Source of the DNA: Todiramphus chloris collaris
Lineage: Eukaryota > Chordata > Aves > Coraciiformes > Alcedinidae
Assembly (NCBI GenBank): GCA_025345505.1
Contig: JANVCC010000030.1
Location: forward strand, 15,173,680 to 15,237,679
Length of the DNA: 64,000 bases
Direction of reading: 5' to 3'
A program made the position numbers and the translations under genes. Below the pieces are notes generated by a model. The model was not told the DNA's origin. It made no database searches and saw only the letters and a program-made list of their open reading frames with translations. Numbering within the stretch: the stretch's first letter is position 1; every line of letters starts with the position of its first letter. Shown here in pieces: positions 8,201-18,383 of this stretch.

Positions 8201-11019
8201 AGCTTGATGCAACTCCAATACTATAAGGAGATAAATAAGGATTCTGTCACCAAACAAACCTTAATTTATTGCTCTTCTTTCCCTTACAACTAATTAAATG
8301 TAATCTCATTTATACTGTGAATGAACCATTTTAATTCCCTCTGGCGCAGAGCCATACATGCAAATCTGAAGATTACACAGCAATGTTCTATTCTCTACAG
8401 AGATTTCAGTCAAGATCATAATTAGGTGGGCCTCCATTAATGACAAATCCATCCTTTTGGATGAGGAGGAAATCTATGTTCTGAGCCTTTTTGGCAACTT
8501 TCCTGGCTATCTGGAGCGTGGCCAAGAGGACTCTGCTGCTCTCTTCATATGCACTGAAAACCAGAGAAAATAAAAACACAGGCCAGCAATATCTAGATTC
8601 CAGTGAGGTATGTGAGACTGTGTACAGGGGGAAAAAGGAAGTTTATGTTTAAGTGCCTATACTTCCAGATCTTACAGAACATTCCACATACCTGGAAATG
8701 TAATTCTTCTAGCCTAGTTGGAAATGTAATTCTTCTAGCCTAGCTTCTATTCAGGACCCAAATGAGATGTTCTAGTTCCCTGTCCTCTGGATTTGCATTG
8801 TCTGGCCTTCCAATGCCTCCTGCAGCATTACTCACCAGCAGCAGTGATGGAAGGGAAGACCACCAAATTCAGCCAAATGCCTAAACTCAACAATTAAAAA
8901 CATTGCAGGGCCAAGGTTGAGAACCCTAAAAACACAAAGAGATCTCACCTGCAATAGCTTCGTAGAGGCCAGCCTTATATTCCAGGTGCTCGTGCTCCTC
9001 AAATCTCTGTGGTCCCTCACACATGATTTGGCAATCTTCATCCTCAGAGTAATACTCTTTCAATGCACGCTCCAAGAAGACAATGGCCAGCTCGTACTCC
9101 TCCTTGTCATAGTGCCTTACTCCAGCAGTGTAGTCCTCCTGCAAAGTAGGCAGGCAGACGACAAGACCATGAGTGGGTTATGCTGCTCGGACCACAAAGA
9201 TGGTTCTCAAAAGATGGTACAAGTGGGCAGGGACAGAATCATCTCCCTGGTTACCTACCAAATGTAAGCAGTTGTATCAAAGTATGTTTAAGAGATCAAT
9301 GGATTTTTGGCCCAGTGGAACCTCATAAAGATGCCTAAATGATCTGAACTCCTTCATGCTTAGGGAATCCTCAGTGCCACTGCTGGATTACGTATTATGT
9401 GAAGAAACATTTATTTTCTTTGGTTTTACCCTCCTACCCAACAACTATGCTGAATGCAAGGGAAAAGACTGCTCTTTACCCAGGCAGATCTGTTTTAGAA
9501 TATCCCTTACTGAGCAGTCCATTATTTACACCAAATGGCCACTCCTGCTTCCTTGTGTCTTGTGAAATCAGAAAGTTGGGGGTGTCCCTGACATTTGTGC
9601 TGGGCTTTTGCTTTGGAGTGGTGGAAAAACCAGTCACTCTCCTGCCTGCCAGCCTGCATCCTCACCAGCACAGCCACTCATGTGCTTGGACCCTGCCGAG
9701 GCCAGATGTCCTGGTTTGAGTGAAAACTGAACTAATTCTGCTCAGTAATTTTACTTTTCAGCTTGGTTCTTTTAATTAACTGCACTTTCTGAAGTTAGCA
9801 GCCTGTTCTTACAGACAGTGTCTGCTCCTATCAGTGATAACACCTTATGTTTAGAGTTACTACCAAGGATTGGTGTGCAGACCAAGGCCACTGCTGGGTC
9901 CTATGTATCACACTGGGGGGTGCAGAGGGGAAAAGGCTGCACCTTCAGGGAGGAGCGGACAGGACGGGAGACTCTAAACTGACCAGTGAGGTATTCCATC
10001 CCATATACGCCATATTTGGTCTAGAGCTGAGGGACCCGAAGGGTCTCTGGGCTCTTCTCTCCCCTCTTGGACTGCTTTGCCAGCTTTTGCTTGGCTTGGC
10101 TCGGGTCCTCTCTCGGTTCCTTCCTCGGAGCACCCAAGGAGGACTCTGTCCATTCTGCCTTCGATCCGATCTGCGTGTTCCTGACCCCGGTACCAGAATC
10201 CAGCTCCTCAACACAGCTCCCGTCTTCTGCGGGGCCCAGCCTGGGACTGCCCCAGTGCCTGCACAACATCAGTGGTGACGGTGATGTAATTACCATCAGG
10301 GGGGTTGGGTTCGATACTGGTTTTGTATATATTTGTATATATTCCATTTTTATAATTATTATTTTCCTTTTCATTAAAGCTGTTCTAGTTTCCTTTTCTA
10401 ATCGCTAAGTCTCTCTCCCTTATTCCCTTTCTCTTCCCCTTTGGGGAGGGAGGGGGGTTAACAGAGAGCGTCTGTTATAGGTTTTAGGGGCTGCCCTGAC
10501 CCTAAACCGCGACACCAGAGAACCCAGCTCAAAAGGAACACACATAAACCACATCTGTCCTTCAGTGCCCACGGAGGCATCCATCAAAGCTGCCTGCTGG
10601 CGCATGTTCACAGCCACGGATGACCCCAGAGTTCCCTGAAGAGAGGGACCAGGTTGGTGTCCATCAAACAGAGAGCAGAGAGTGCCATGAAAAAGCGGGA
10701 GCTGGTCTGCCTTGCACGAGGGTGCTGAAAGGGAGAGCAGGTTCTGCTGTATTGTAATGCGGACCTCAGCAAGAATCTCCCCATTCACAGATGATGTTCT
10801 CTTGGCCTCCTAAACCAGTTCTCTCCAGACTGCCTGACACTTAACCCAAGCACCTCTTTAGCTCAGACTCACCATGTGCTGCTTGGCCTCCCGGTCAACC
10901 AAGCTGACCTTCCCTGCCGTGGTTTTGTAGTTCTCGATGTCCTGCTGTATCTCCATGTGCTCAGGGTTTGCCATGAAGAAAGTGTGAGCTGCATTTGCTG
11001 CCTCCTCCAGTTTGTTCAG
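2138..11019 (-). CDS. P3H2: P3H2 (prolyl 3-hydroxylase 2), internal part of the gene, exons 2-8
   Basis: Seven minus-strand exons (11019-10873, 9138-8949, 6176-6045, 4899-4757, 3360-3271, 2770-2730, 2232-2138) join in one frame over 838 bp. The product matches my memory of vertebrate P3H2 at every exon: ANPEHMEIQQ, CEGPQRFEEHE, YKAGLYEAIA, PIENFLPLHYDYLQFAYYR, ALECAKSYLL, HPDDEDVLEN, RHKLES and YTEPNYW. The paralogue P3H1 differs strongly after YTEP and in the linker, so P3H2 is preferred. The enzyme is an ER-lumen Fe(II)/2-oxoglutarate dioxygenase that makes 3-hydroxyproline in collagens. This part covers TPR-like helices, two of the family's CXXXC motifs (CQIMC in exon 3, CKHDC in exon 4) and the linker to the catalytic domain. 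The catalytic domain and C-terminal ER-retention signal are off the left edge. Exon 1 with the signal peptide is off the right edge. No frameshift or premature stop is seen, so the gene looks intact here. Exon numbers assume the mammalian exon plan. Confidence 0.95.
2233..2729 (-). other. P3H2 intron 7
   Basis: A 497-bp GT-AG intron between the microexon and exon 8. Nothing else recognised. Confidence 0.88.
2730..2770 (-). CDS. P3H2: P3H2 exon 7, 41-bp microexon
   Basis: A very short exon found by requiring a phase-0 entry and phase-2 exit between exons 6 and 8. The acceptor is CTTTTCCCACAG before AACTAC and the donor is CATAG|GTGAGC. The product is NYWNRYGARQDEH plus AG of the next codon, matching human NYWIRYGGRQDEN. 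The AG joins the first T of exon 8 to give serine, after which VPSS continues in frame. A plain ORF search would miss it. Confidence 0.9.
2771..3270 (-). other. P3H2 intron 6
   Basis: A 500-bp intron with a GTAATG donor and a CCCACAG acceptor. Nothing else recognised. Confidence 0.88.
3271..3360 (-). CDS. P3H2: P3H2 exon 6
   Basis: A 90-bp exon of 30 codons, phase 0 at both ends. The acceptor is CTCCTTTTCAG before GAAGCAAAA and the donor is GAGCCG|GTAATG, a GTAATG rather than GTRAGT donor. The product is EAKMLLRRHKLESHLLQVA followed by AAGLGYTYTEP. It corresponds to the human RHKLESEL...GLGFSYTEP region. The exon is GC- and CpG-rich compared with the flanking introns. Confidence 0.93.
3361..4756 (-). 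other. P3H2 intron 5
   Basis: A 1,396-bp GT-AG intron without recognised repeats or genes. Confidence 0.9.
4757..4899 (-). CDS. P3H2: P3H2 exon 5
   Basis: A 143-bp exon, phase 1 in and phase 0 out. The acceptor is GCCTCACAG before TCGGTGAC and the donor is AAAG|GTGAGA. The product is (V)GDYIKALECAKSYLLFHP, then DDEDVLENAGYYKGLLEA, then TMDPDTIKPRK. It is the last well-defined TPR hairpin of the N-terminal domain. The exon is bounded by intron 4 (4900-6044) and intron 5 (3361-4756). Confidence 0.95.
4900..6044 (-). other. P3H2 intron 4
   Basis: A 1,145-bp GT-AG intron. A minus-strand open stretch around 5285-5400 was considered and not accepted as an exon. Confidence 0.9.
6045..6176 (-). CDS. 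P3H2: P3H2 exon 4
   Basis: A 132-bp exon, phase 1 in and phase 1 out. The acceptor has a long pyrimidine tract, TCTTTTCTTTGCAG, and the donor is AGAG|GTAAAG. The product is (D)HYMQVLACKHDC, then VRELATRSGRISPIENF, then LPLHYDYLQFAYYR. It carries the next CXXXC motif (CKHDC), spaced as in human P3H2, and the highly conserved FLPLHYDYLQFAYY block. The stretch encoding ATRSGRISP is notably CpG-rich for its surroundings. The final G joins exon 5 TC to make valine. Confidence 0.95.
8240..8405 (-). terminator. Putative 3' UTR and poly(A) signal of the orphan exon
   Basis: After the TGA at 8408-8406 the minus strand runs about 135 bases to a canonical AATAAA (8270-8265). This is followed by a GU-rich element, GGTTTGTTTGGTGAC, at the distance expected for cleavage-stimulation binding. 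Acceptor, stop codon, AATAAA and downstream element in the right order are what a terminal exon should show. AATAAA alone is common in AT-rich introns, so the support is the combination, not any single part. Confidence 0.4.
8406..8553 (-). CDS. Candidate orphan 3'-terminal coding exon inside P3H2 intron 3
   Basis: On the minus strand a strong acceptor (TTTATTTTCTCTGGTTTTCAG) precedes 8553. From 8552 a frame of 48 codons runs to TGA at 8408-8406. The peptide starts AYEESSRVLLATLQIA, continues RKVAKKAQNIDFLLIQKDG and ends FVINGGPPNYDLD. Codon choice looks coding-like (many GCC, CTC, CAG, AAG). The frame needs a phase-2 upstream donor, whereas P3H2 exon 3 ends in phase 1. Splicing exon 3 to this acceptor would instead add about 15 residues (VHMKRAAESSWPRSR) and stop. 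An alternative acceptor GAAG a few bases inside would put exon 3 in frame with the long peptide. I do not recognise the protein. The opposite strand is also open over most of this interval, which weakens the coding case. It could be the last exon of a nested gene, an intronic-polyadenylation isoform of P3H2, or an exon relic. Confidence 0.42.
8693..8743 (+). repeat. 26-bp tandem duplication
   Basis: TGGAAATGTAATTCTTCTAG followed by CCTAG occurs twice back to back (from 8693 and from 8719) with no mismatch until the end of the second copy. It lies 140 bp upstream, in gene sense, of the orphan exon acceptor. Confidence 0.95.
8949..9138 (-). CDS. P3H2: P3H2 exon 3
   Basis: A 190-bp exon entering in phase 0 and leaving in phase 1. 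The acceptor is CTACTTTGCAG before GAGGAC and the donor is GCAG|GTGAGA. The product begins EDYTAGVRHYDKEEYELAI and ends CEGPQRFEEHE then YKAGLYEAIA. It contains the CQIMC member of the CXXXC series that marks the N-terminal domain of the leprecan family, flanked by acidic TPR-like helices (ALKEYYSEDEDC). The last G combines with exon 4 to make the aspartate codon GAT. Confidence 0.95.
9702..9706. repeat. Target-site duplication, left copy
   Basis: CCAGA immediately before the LTR start. An identical copy follows its end at 10515-10519. Confidence 0.85.
9707..10514 (+). mobile_element. Solo LTR of an endogenous retrovirus (ERVL-like)
   Basis: An 808-bp element begins TGTCCTGGTTTGAG and ends AAACCGCGACA, the TG...CA ends of an LTR. 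It is flanked by perfect 5-bp direct repeats CCAGA (9702-9706 and 10515-10519), so the full element boundaries are visible. Inside are an AT-rich TATATA region near 10325-10346, a poly(A) signal ATTAAA at 10373-10378 and a pyrimidine-rich U5. There are no gag, pol or env remnants and no second LTR, so it is a solo LTR left by recombination. The TGTCCTGGTTT start and 5-bp duplication fit avian ERVL-type LTRs, from memory. Orientation is opposite to P3H2, and its end lies 358 bp from the exon 2 donor. Confidence 0.88.
10515..10519. repeat. Target-site duplication, right copy
   Basis: CCAGA immediately after the LTR terminal CA, identical to 9702-9706. Confidence 0.85.
10873..11019 (-). CDS. P3H2: P3H2 exon 2
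   Basis: A 147-bp exon of 49 codons, phase 0 at both ends. The acceptor is CTTGTTACAG before CTGAAC and the donor is ATG|GTGAGT. The product begins LNKLEEAANAAHTFF and continues ANPEHMEIQQDIENY, ending REAKQHM. These are helices of a TPR-like repeat. The upstream partner (exon 1) is not in the window. From memory, a shorter human isoform begins at a methionine within this exon. Two in-frame methionines are present here too (MANPEHM), but I see no promoter or leader that would support such a start. Confidence 0.95.
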
Positions 11020-14000
11020 CTGTAACAAGGTAAGAAAGAGCAAGTGAGTTGGTGATGTAGGACAGTGAACACAGCAGTTTTATGCTGCACCCTGACACCT
11101 CTGATGCCCTTTTGACACCACTGGCCTGGGCAATGATAGGGATAACCAAGGAAAACCTGAATGAGAGGCTAAGGAAAGCAGCTGAAATGGGAGTAAAGCC
11201 CAGTGCAAGGGAAATCAGAAGAGTTGAAGTTCTCAAGAGACAGATGGGTCACTTATCTGTCTGCAATGTGGTCTACCAGTGATGGGGTCCAGCCTATTTT
11301 CTAGGTCCACATCTTCTGAACTCAGCTATTCCAACCTCTTGCACAGTCCCAGGTGGAGAGAAGCTCTTATGAGATGTAAGACAGAGAGAGGAGGGGAAAG
11401 CAGCTGCCAAGACTGTTCGGTCTACAAGCCTTGGAAGGTGAGCTATGTCCAGACTAAGGGCTTGTAAATGGGGACTTGGGACCATTTATTAAGCTCAGCT
11501 GCATATAGCTGCAAAAGGCCAGACTCCATTGATAGTGGCAGAGATATAAAGAGGAGTTTATCTTGGCATATCAAGTTAATTTGGATTTAAAGATTCAAAA
11601 TTGAGATCAGACATCAATTTCACCCTGGAGAAAGCCTCGTAAACACACAAAAATGCTAGTGCTAAAAGCACCCACAGCAGCTGCTGGGAACTCAGGGAGC
11701 AGGACAGATGTTTAGGTGAAACATCTGCATGATCTAGCAGGAGAGAAGCCACTTCCATGGCTAATACACTTGCTCCTGAAAGAAAGCCAACACTACCAAG
11801 TACCAGCAAGGCGTAGAATCAGGACTCTGGGATCCGTCTGCAGTCTGAACAGGCTCAGTTAAGACTGTTAGCCAGGACTAGGCTAATGCCAGCCCTCTCA
11901 AGGCTGTGTTCTCCTTAGTGGTGAAACCCACATGCTGCTAGGCTCCTCCCGAGGCACTGGAGCCAGCAACCTCAGGCATGTCTGTGATATGCTGCTGTCA
12001 TGGTACAGCAGCTCACCTGCAGAAGCATGCACACGTGCCCATCGCACAACTCGACTGCCAGAACGACAAGAACTGAAAAAGGGACCTGCAGAGAAGCATG
12101 AGTTCCATAGCCTGTTATCCTGTGCCTGGAGCAGGGCAGAGAGGCTGTGTGAGGTGAGCTGAGGCCATGGCTGCCCTGCCCATCCACAGGAGACAATGGT
12201 GGCTTCCTTGGGACTCCTTAACACTGAATTAATACTTGAATGCACTTGAAGAGCATCAGCTATAGTTTGTCTTTCAGACAAGATATGAGAAACACCCAAA
12301 ATCTCTTTCAGTGAGCCCTCATGAACTGCCTAGTACCCTGCATTTCTCACAGGTTCAGAGAGGGCATACAAACATTCATCACCAACATATAAATACGCGT
12401 TGAATCTCTGACATACGATTATCTTCAGAGATGTGGCTGAACTGTCTGTCAATTGTCTGAGCAGCCACCCTGTCAGCAGGTTGTTTGTCTCTGAAATCAT
12501 CTTTAGAATTAAAACTCACATACAAAAATACAAGAACTCCTGTTGAACCATGTGAGATTGACATTTGGGTGAAATGTCACTCCCACATGGGTGAAATGAG
12601 TGAAAATCTGGGCCTTCTCCTTGAGGGATGCCCCTGTGCACGTATTATCCTATGGTCATTTTGCACAAGTGGCTTATGAAAGCTTTGTGTTGAAATATTA
12701 AGGGGAAAAAAAACCCCACAAAGGATGTTGCTTCTCTGCAGCAACAGCATGGCAAAAAAGTCTTTTTTTTTATGCCAAACGCTGCTCTGAACAGGAATAG
12801 CTGGATTGGGGCAAGAGGAACAGGTTCAATTTGGGTAGACAAAGAGAGTCCCCTGGGAAGCACCGAGCCCACCCCACATTGCTCAGCAAACCTGCTCCTA
12901 GTTGGACAGTGGAGCTGTCTCTGGTTCAACATTAATAAAATGTCCCAGTTGTTTAACTGGCAAAATGATGCTTCCTTTCCTACTGCATGTAAAGCTTGGC
13001 AAGACTCGGGAAAACACAGGGTAAAGACTTGCATGACTTTTGAGAGGTAACCTTTTCTAAGGGCAGCGTGGAAGGAGCATGTTTTGGCTGCGAAGGAAGC
13101 AGCTGATGCCCTCTGAATCTCCACTTTCAAACACCATTTCCAAGTGGCAAATACTAAAAAAAAAAACCAAACCAAAACAACTGTAACAGGTTTCCTTTGG
13201 CCTTTCCTCAAAATGAGGGGGAATTAGAAAGTGCAGCAAGCTGCTGAAGACAAATTTTGCACTAAAAAGGAGGTGGGGAGGAGAGAGAGTGAGAGAGAGG
13301 TGGCAGTGATTGGCAGCCCAGTTTAACGGTGAGGGAAGATGCGGAGCACAGCAGGACATGCACTGAGTCTCCTGACACGCAGTGAATCCCCCAGAGAAGC
13401 TCCCAGCACTTCTATCTGGGCTATCTCCATGAGTGCAAACACAGTCTGCAGAGCAAACAAGGTTGCTCCTGTGAGTGAAACCGGTGGCAACTGGAGACAT
13501 CATGGCTGTCAGAAATCTCTGGCTGTGATTGTCAAGGATGCCTGAGTGATTGTGATCAGATCTGCCAAGGGATTTGTGAAATTGGCACTTTTATATCAGA
13601 TAAGCCATTCCAGACACACTCTCAAGTTGCCTGCTGGGGCGTGGAGACATGTTGAAAGCAGGTGCCTGAATACAGGAAGACCTTTAGGAGGAAAAACCCA
13701 GCTATGAGGCCAGACCCACATCAGGTGGGCACTCTTCTAAACCCTCTCTGCTGCTCCACTGCTCCAGCACAGACAAAATTGCTTGTGCTGTTCCTTTCTG
13801 GCGGCCAGGGCAAAGCTGGCTGAGGAAGCACACGTGAATACCTTCAAAAGGAAAATGAAAGCTGTGGTCAGATGGCATCTCAGCCCGCTCCCCGGATATG
13901 CCCTTTGAACACCAAAACACCACTGTGCTGCGATGCCCAGAGCAACGCAAAAAATGTGCCTTGTGTAAACTTCAGATGTTTTTCAGGATTAGCTCTGTAC

Positions 14001-16572
14001 TGACAACGTATGCAGGGAAGCCAACTTTTCCTGCAAAAACAAGATCTATTCCAGTCCCTTGATGGGAGTTTTCCTAAGGACGCCACTCTCCAGAATGACT
14101 CCTTCACTTCCCAGCAGGTTAGCAAAATGAGTGTAAGAAATTTTAATCCAGGACAGAACAAAAAACCTCCAAATGCCTTCAGTGTAGAAATTTTATTTCT
14201 ATTTTTTTAACCTGAGACATTCCTATTCAAAAACATACATCCCAACCTGGAAAAGCTCATCTCAGCATAATCCCATCCTGTCATCACAGCTGGACAGCAT
14301 CTGATACAGGAAAAAGGACAGACCAGAGCATCTCACGATGGGAATTTTCAGGTCACACTGAGTGTAGGTGGAACTGCCACTGCAACTGGTAATTAGAGAG
14401 ATCCATGGGGCAAGAGGTTTGTTGGAGACATGTGAGCTGCTGACCTGGTCCAGAGGGCTGCTATTAAGCCACTATTTAAGCTGCTGGGGAGAAGTGCATT
14501 CTTCCACACCACAGGTTTCTATTCACAGACAGCATCCTGTCTGTGCAGACTTGAAAGGGACCAAATGCATCTGAGCAAGGGAACTGGTCCCTCAAGATGC
14601 AAGCTGCAGTAGTCTGTTGTGGAATGTTCTAGTTTCCTTCGGTTCTAGCTCATTTACAGAAAGCTGTCAAAAACTGTCAGAGATCCTAGGATGGTCTTAG
14701 TTCTTCCTGGATAAAATTCACCCCTGTGAGACAGGAAGAGTCTGATTCGAGACACAGCAGAAAATCCCTTTCCTACCCTTGAAACAAGGCTCACCCTGTG
14801 TCTAATCCTCCTGGCTCTTCACAGCAGAGATGACCTTTGGAGTTTGTAAGTGGACTCAAAGCAGAACATTTTAACTCAACACTTTTCAATTTATCATGTC
14901 CCATATTTGCCTTAGAAACATTCAAGTAACACAAAGAAGCCAACAGCTGCTAAGTCTGGGGGAGTTTTTAAGTGAATGTGTGTATATAAAAGCAAATTCC
15001 TAACTGGTAAGACATGCTCAGAGTCTAGCACTGACATTAATTACGAAACACTCCAGGGAAACTTTTGCCAAAACACTCTGAATGCAAGAGGAGCAGAATA
15101 TTTTAGCGTTTAAAGGTCTGGGCTGGGACTCAGGACACCTGGACTCAGTTCCTGGCCCTGTCACAATCTCACTGTGCAGCCATTGGAAAAAAACATTTTG
15201 TTTTCTTTGTGCCTGATTTTCCATTGTTCTCAATTAATAACAATAAAAATAATAGCGTTTTTCCCACAGGGTAATAATTTTGTTTATTTAGATGGCAAGC
15301 AGCTCTGGGACCATAAGCATATGCAAGCATGTAACACAGGGGATTCTGATCTTTGTACAACCATCACCAAATGAAAATCAGCAAGATAAAAATGACAGGT
15401 GCAAATGACAACCTCAGTATGTGCTCTAAGGTCTGCTTGTTCATCCCACTGGAATAAGATTGCTGGACTACTGCTGCAGCTTCACACCAAACCCTGTATA
15501 TTTTGGCCAGAGGGGACACAGAAAAATCAGAATACCAGTACTGAGAGGGAACACCTTGTCCATTTTGATCTTACCATGCCAATTGCTAGAGCCAAGAAGG
15601 GGAAAATGCAACACTTAAGTGCTTCTGATTTCTTTCCTCATTCTAATTGCTAAGATTGTTTCATTTTATAGAAAAATAGTAAAATGAGTTTAAGCAGCAA
15701 AACCTCAGATTAAAGAATTTCAGCAAATTGCAAATGCTTGGTTTCATTCCCATCTGAAACAGGCCTGGCCAGGACTTCAATGGGACTGAGGCTTCCAACC
15801 TGCAGCAGTGGCTTGGATTAGGAAGGCTGTTTTAACTCGAGCATTAAACGGGACCAAATACAGGGTGAAGAAAGGACCTTAAGTGAACATCTTGAGTATC
15901 ACTATATAATTGATGACAATTCTCATTGATAACCTTTGAGAAAATCCTTTATGGAGCCTTCATGGGCTGCATGATGAAACACATAATGTTAACAGTCCTG
16001 TAATAGTTCATTGTCATTCTGGTACCTGTCAAGCTATGTATCAGCCAGTAAGCTCCATTCTGAGCATGTAATTTGTACCCATAAAGCCACTGTTACCAAC
16101 CCCCCATCCTTAGGAAATCAATAAAACATAAAAGCACGTCTAACTTGCTGTTTGATTTTATCATCACTTTGGCTGCTGTGTCCCCCTAGGAGAAACACAG
16201 AGGCTTCACCTTATTGCTAATGCCCATCCAAAACCAGATCAATACTGGCTCAGCTCCATGTGCAGGCACATGCTCTGAATTCACATTTGCCCTCGCTATT
16301 TGCAGACAAACGAATTCTGACCAAAGCCCCTCTCAAGCTCCTCAGATGCTCAGTAAGCTTGCATAAACCCCCATCCCCTTCCCTAGGAGATGCACCACAC
16401 AGCAGCACCGTGGTTTTAGTTACAATGACCCTAAACTTCAGTCCTTAAAAGTTTGCTCTCTGGGGCTTAGCAGTGGGAATAACGAAGTGGAACAGGCTTC
16501 ATGCCAGGTCTGTGAGATGAGTGTCACGCAACTTCACAGTGTGCTCGTGCAGCCGGGAGCACAGCGAGCCAT

Positions 16573-16589
16573 ACCACCACCACCACCAC
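16573..16589 (+). repeat. (ACC)n microsatellite
   Basis: Five to six ACC units in intron 1. Confidence 0.9.
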
Positions 16590-18352
16590 TTGGCTAATCT
16601 TGAACACATTTATGGGGCCAAGCAGCTGTAGCCAGAACAGCCACAGGTACGCGGGTGCTCCCAGTTCACACTGAAGTTTTCGTGGCAGGAACAAGGATAA
16701 AAAAAGAGGTGGACAAGTCAGAGGGATTTAAAGAGAAAGCAGCCAAAGCAATACTGAATCTGACTGAGACAAGGGGTCAAAGGACACGCTAAAACCAAGA
16801 CCTCAGACTATTTTTCATGATGACTTCCCATTTCATTGATCATGTTATGAGATACTGGCAACTGTCATGCATTCTGTATGACTTGGAATCCAACCTGTTT
16901 CTGTATCAAGTTATGTTCAGAAGTAAGACAAAGCTTGAATTAAAGCTTCTTTTGGGGGAGAGGAAGAGAAGTAAGGCTTATACATCGGAAAATGTGTCAG
17001 ATCCCCCAAAAACTCAGTGTTTCTTGTCATGCCAAGACTGGACCTAACTGCACATAACCTCAGTTAATTGCTTCGTACGTAGGTTTGGCATGGAGCTTGT
17101 GAGAAAAAGTTTCAAACCATTCCGCTGACATAGAAACCAAAGTATCAAACCTCCCAGACAACTCCTAGTTCGCTGAAAAGCTATAGGTTTTTTTTAAACT
17201 TTTCCATAGCTCCACTGTCGCTGCGTTGTATCAAAGGCTTAGTGCACTGGGCTCTGCAGAGAAGAGAGGCTCTGGAGTGGGTCAGCACAGATAACAAGGG
17301 AAATAAAAGGTTCAGTGTCATGAAGGATTAATCTCGTCGTGTCTATGCAGAGCTTACTGCCTGGGTGAGTAGAAGCAAGTAGTAGTGAGATGGCTATAAA
17401 TAGCATATGACTTCATCTTAACTATTTTGTTATTGCAAATAGAGAAGGAAGAAATTCTCCAGAGAAGTTAATCAGGAAATTTTCCCTCCGCTGATGGAAT
17501 TGCACATTCACATAAAGATGCTTGAGCTGTCTGCAACCCACATGGCACCCACCAACCCTGCAGAAAAACAGCAATCTGAGAGCAAGGCAAGCATATGGCA
17601 GAAAAGGGCCTTAGTCCAGTGTAGGGGATAGGTACCAAGAGATAAAGATCTGAAGCAGCCTTTGAGTTCATTAACGCCCCATCCTGTGCTCTCCAAGGAG
17701 TCTACCAGTTTCTTCTCTTCCAACTCAAGATAAATAGGGTTAGTGCCTGTCCTTACTACTACTGTGACAGGGAGCAGTAGTGATGCCTTTCTGGAGGCTC
17801 CACAGGCATCTTTTCATAGGTCTTCTCCATTTTCATAATGCAGACAACCTCCGAAGTGCTTTGGATGGCTCCTCTCAGACCACCCCAGTGTGCCTTGCTG
17901 TGTGCTGCTTCCCACCAGTCAGTCACTCTGCTAGATGCAAATCCAAACCAGAACAAACTGGGAGCATTAGCACAAGGAGAATTTCTCATGAGAAAAGAAA
18001 CTTAGGAAGGGTTTGGGGTTTTTTGTTATTCAAAGAAGTAATTTCTCAGTACACAAACATATGCGGATTGATAGGTACATGGACAAAAGAGCTGACCAGA
18101 TGTTGAGTTAGTCTCCAGAAAGTGGCACATACTTGGAAATTTAAAACCAACCTGAACAAACCACTTCAGTATTCTTCATGGAACAAATTATTTCAATTAA
18201 TTAAGAAAGAAACCAAGTTCCCTAATGAATCTCTCACTTGAGCCATGCTGTCAGTATTTTACAGAAGTGTACCTGTGCATGTGCCAAGCAGATTGATTGC
18301 ACCCCCTGCCTGAAAAGGACATTTTGCATTGAGAAAGCAAGTTAGACTGAGA

Positions 18353-18383
18353 TCCTTCCTTTCCTTCCTTTCCCTTCCCTCTC
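18353..18383 (+). repeat. Short CT-rich (CCTT)n-like tract
   Basis: CCTTCCTTTCCTTCCTTTCC and continuation, a pyrimidine-only imperfect repeat. Confidence 0.8.

Larger units (their letters stand above)
6177..8948 (-). other. P3H2 intron 3
   Basis: A 2,772-bp GT-AG intron, the longest between the exons present. It holds the orphan terminal exon (8553-8406), its poly(A) signal and the 26-bp duplication. The rest shows nothing recognised. Confidence 0.9.
9139..10872 (-). other. P3H2 intron 2
   Basis: A 1,734-bp GT-AG intron of which 808 bp is the solo LTR. Without it and one target-site copy the intron would be about 0.92 kb. Confidence 0.92.

Noticed and set aside
8406..8570. Plus-strand coding reading of the orphan exon interval
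   Set aside because: The plus strand is open too, but it has no ATG in frame over the interval and no matching splice or poly(A) signals; the minus strand has all of them.
2138..11019. Assignment to the paralogues P3H1 or P3H3
   Set aside because: Exon 3 CEGPQRFEE, exon 5 HPDDEDVL and exon 7 NYWNRYG follow the P3H2 pattern; P3H1 has different residues at these places as I recall it.
12645..13211. 188-codon minus-strand ORF in intron 1
   Set aside because: Composition is that of translated low-complexity intron (many Phe, Trp and Cys from poly-T tracts). No domain, no splice-site frame match with P3H2.
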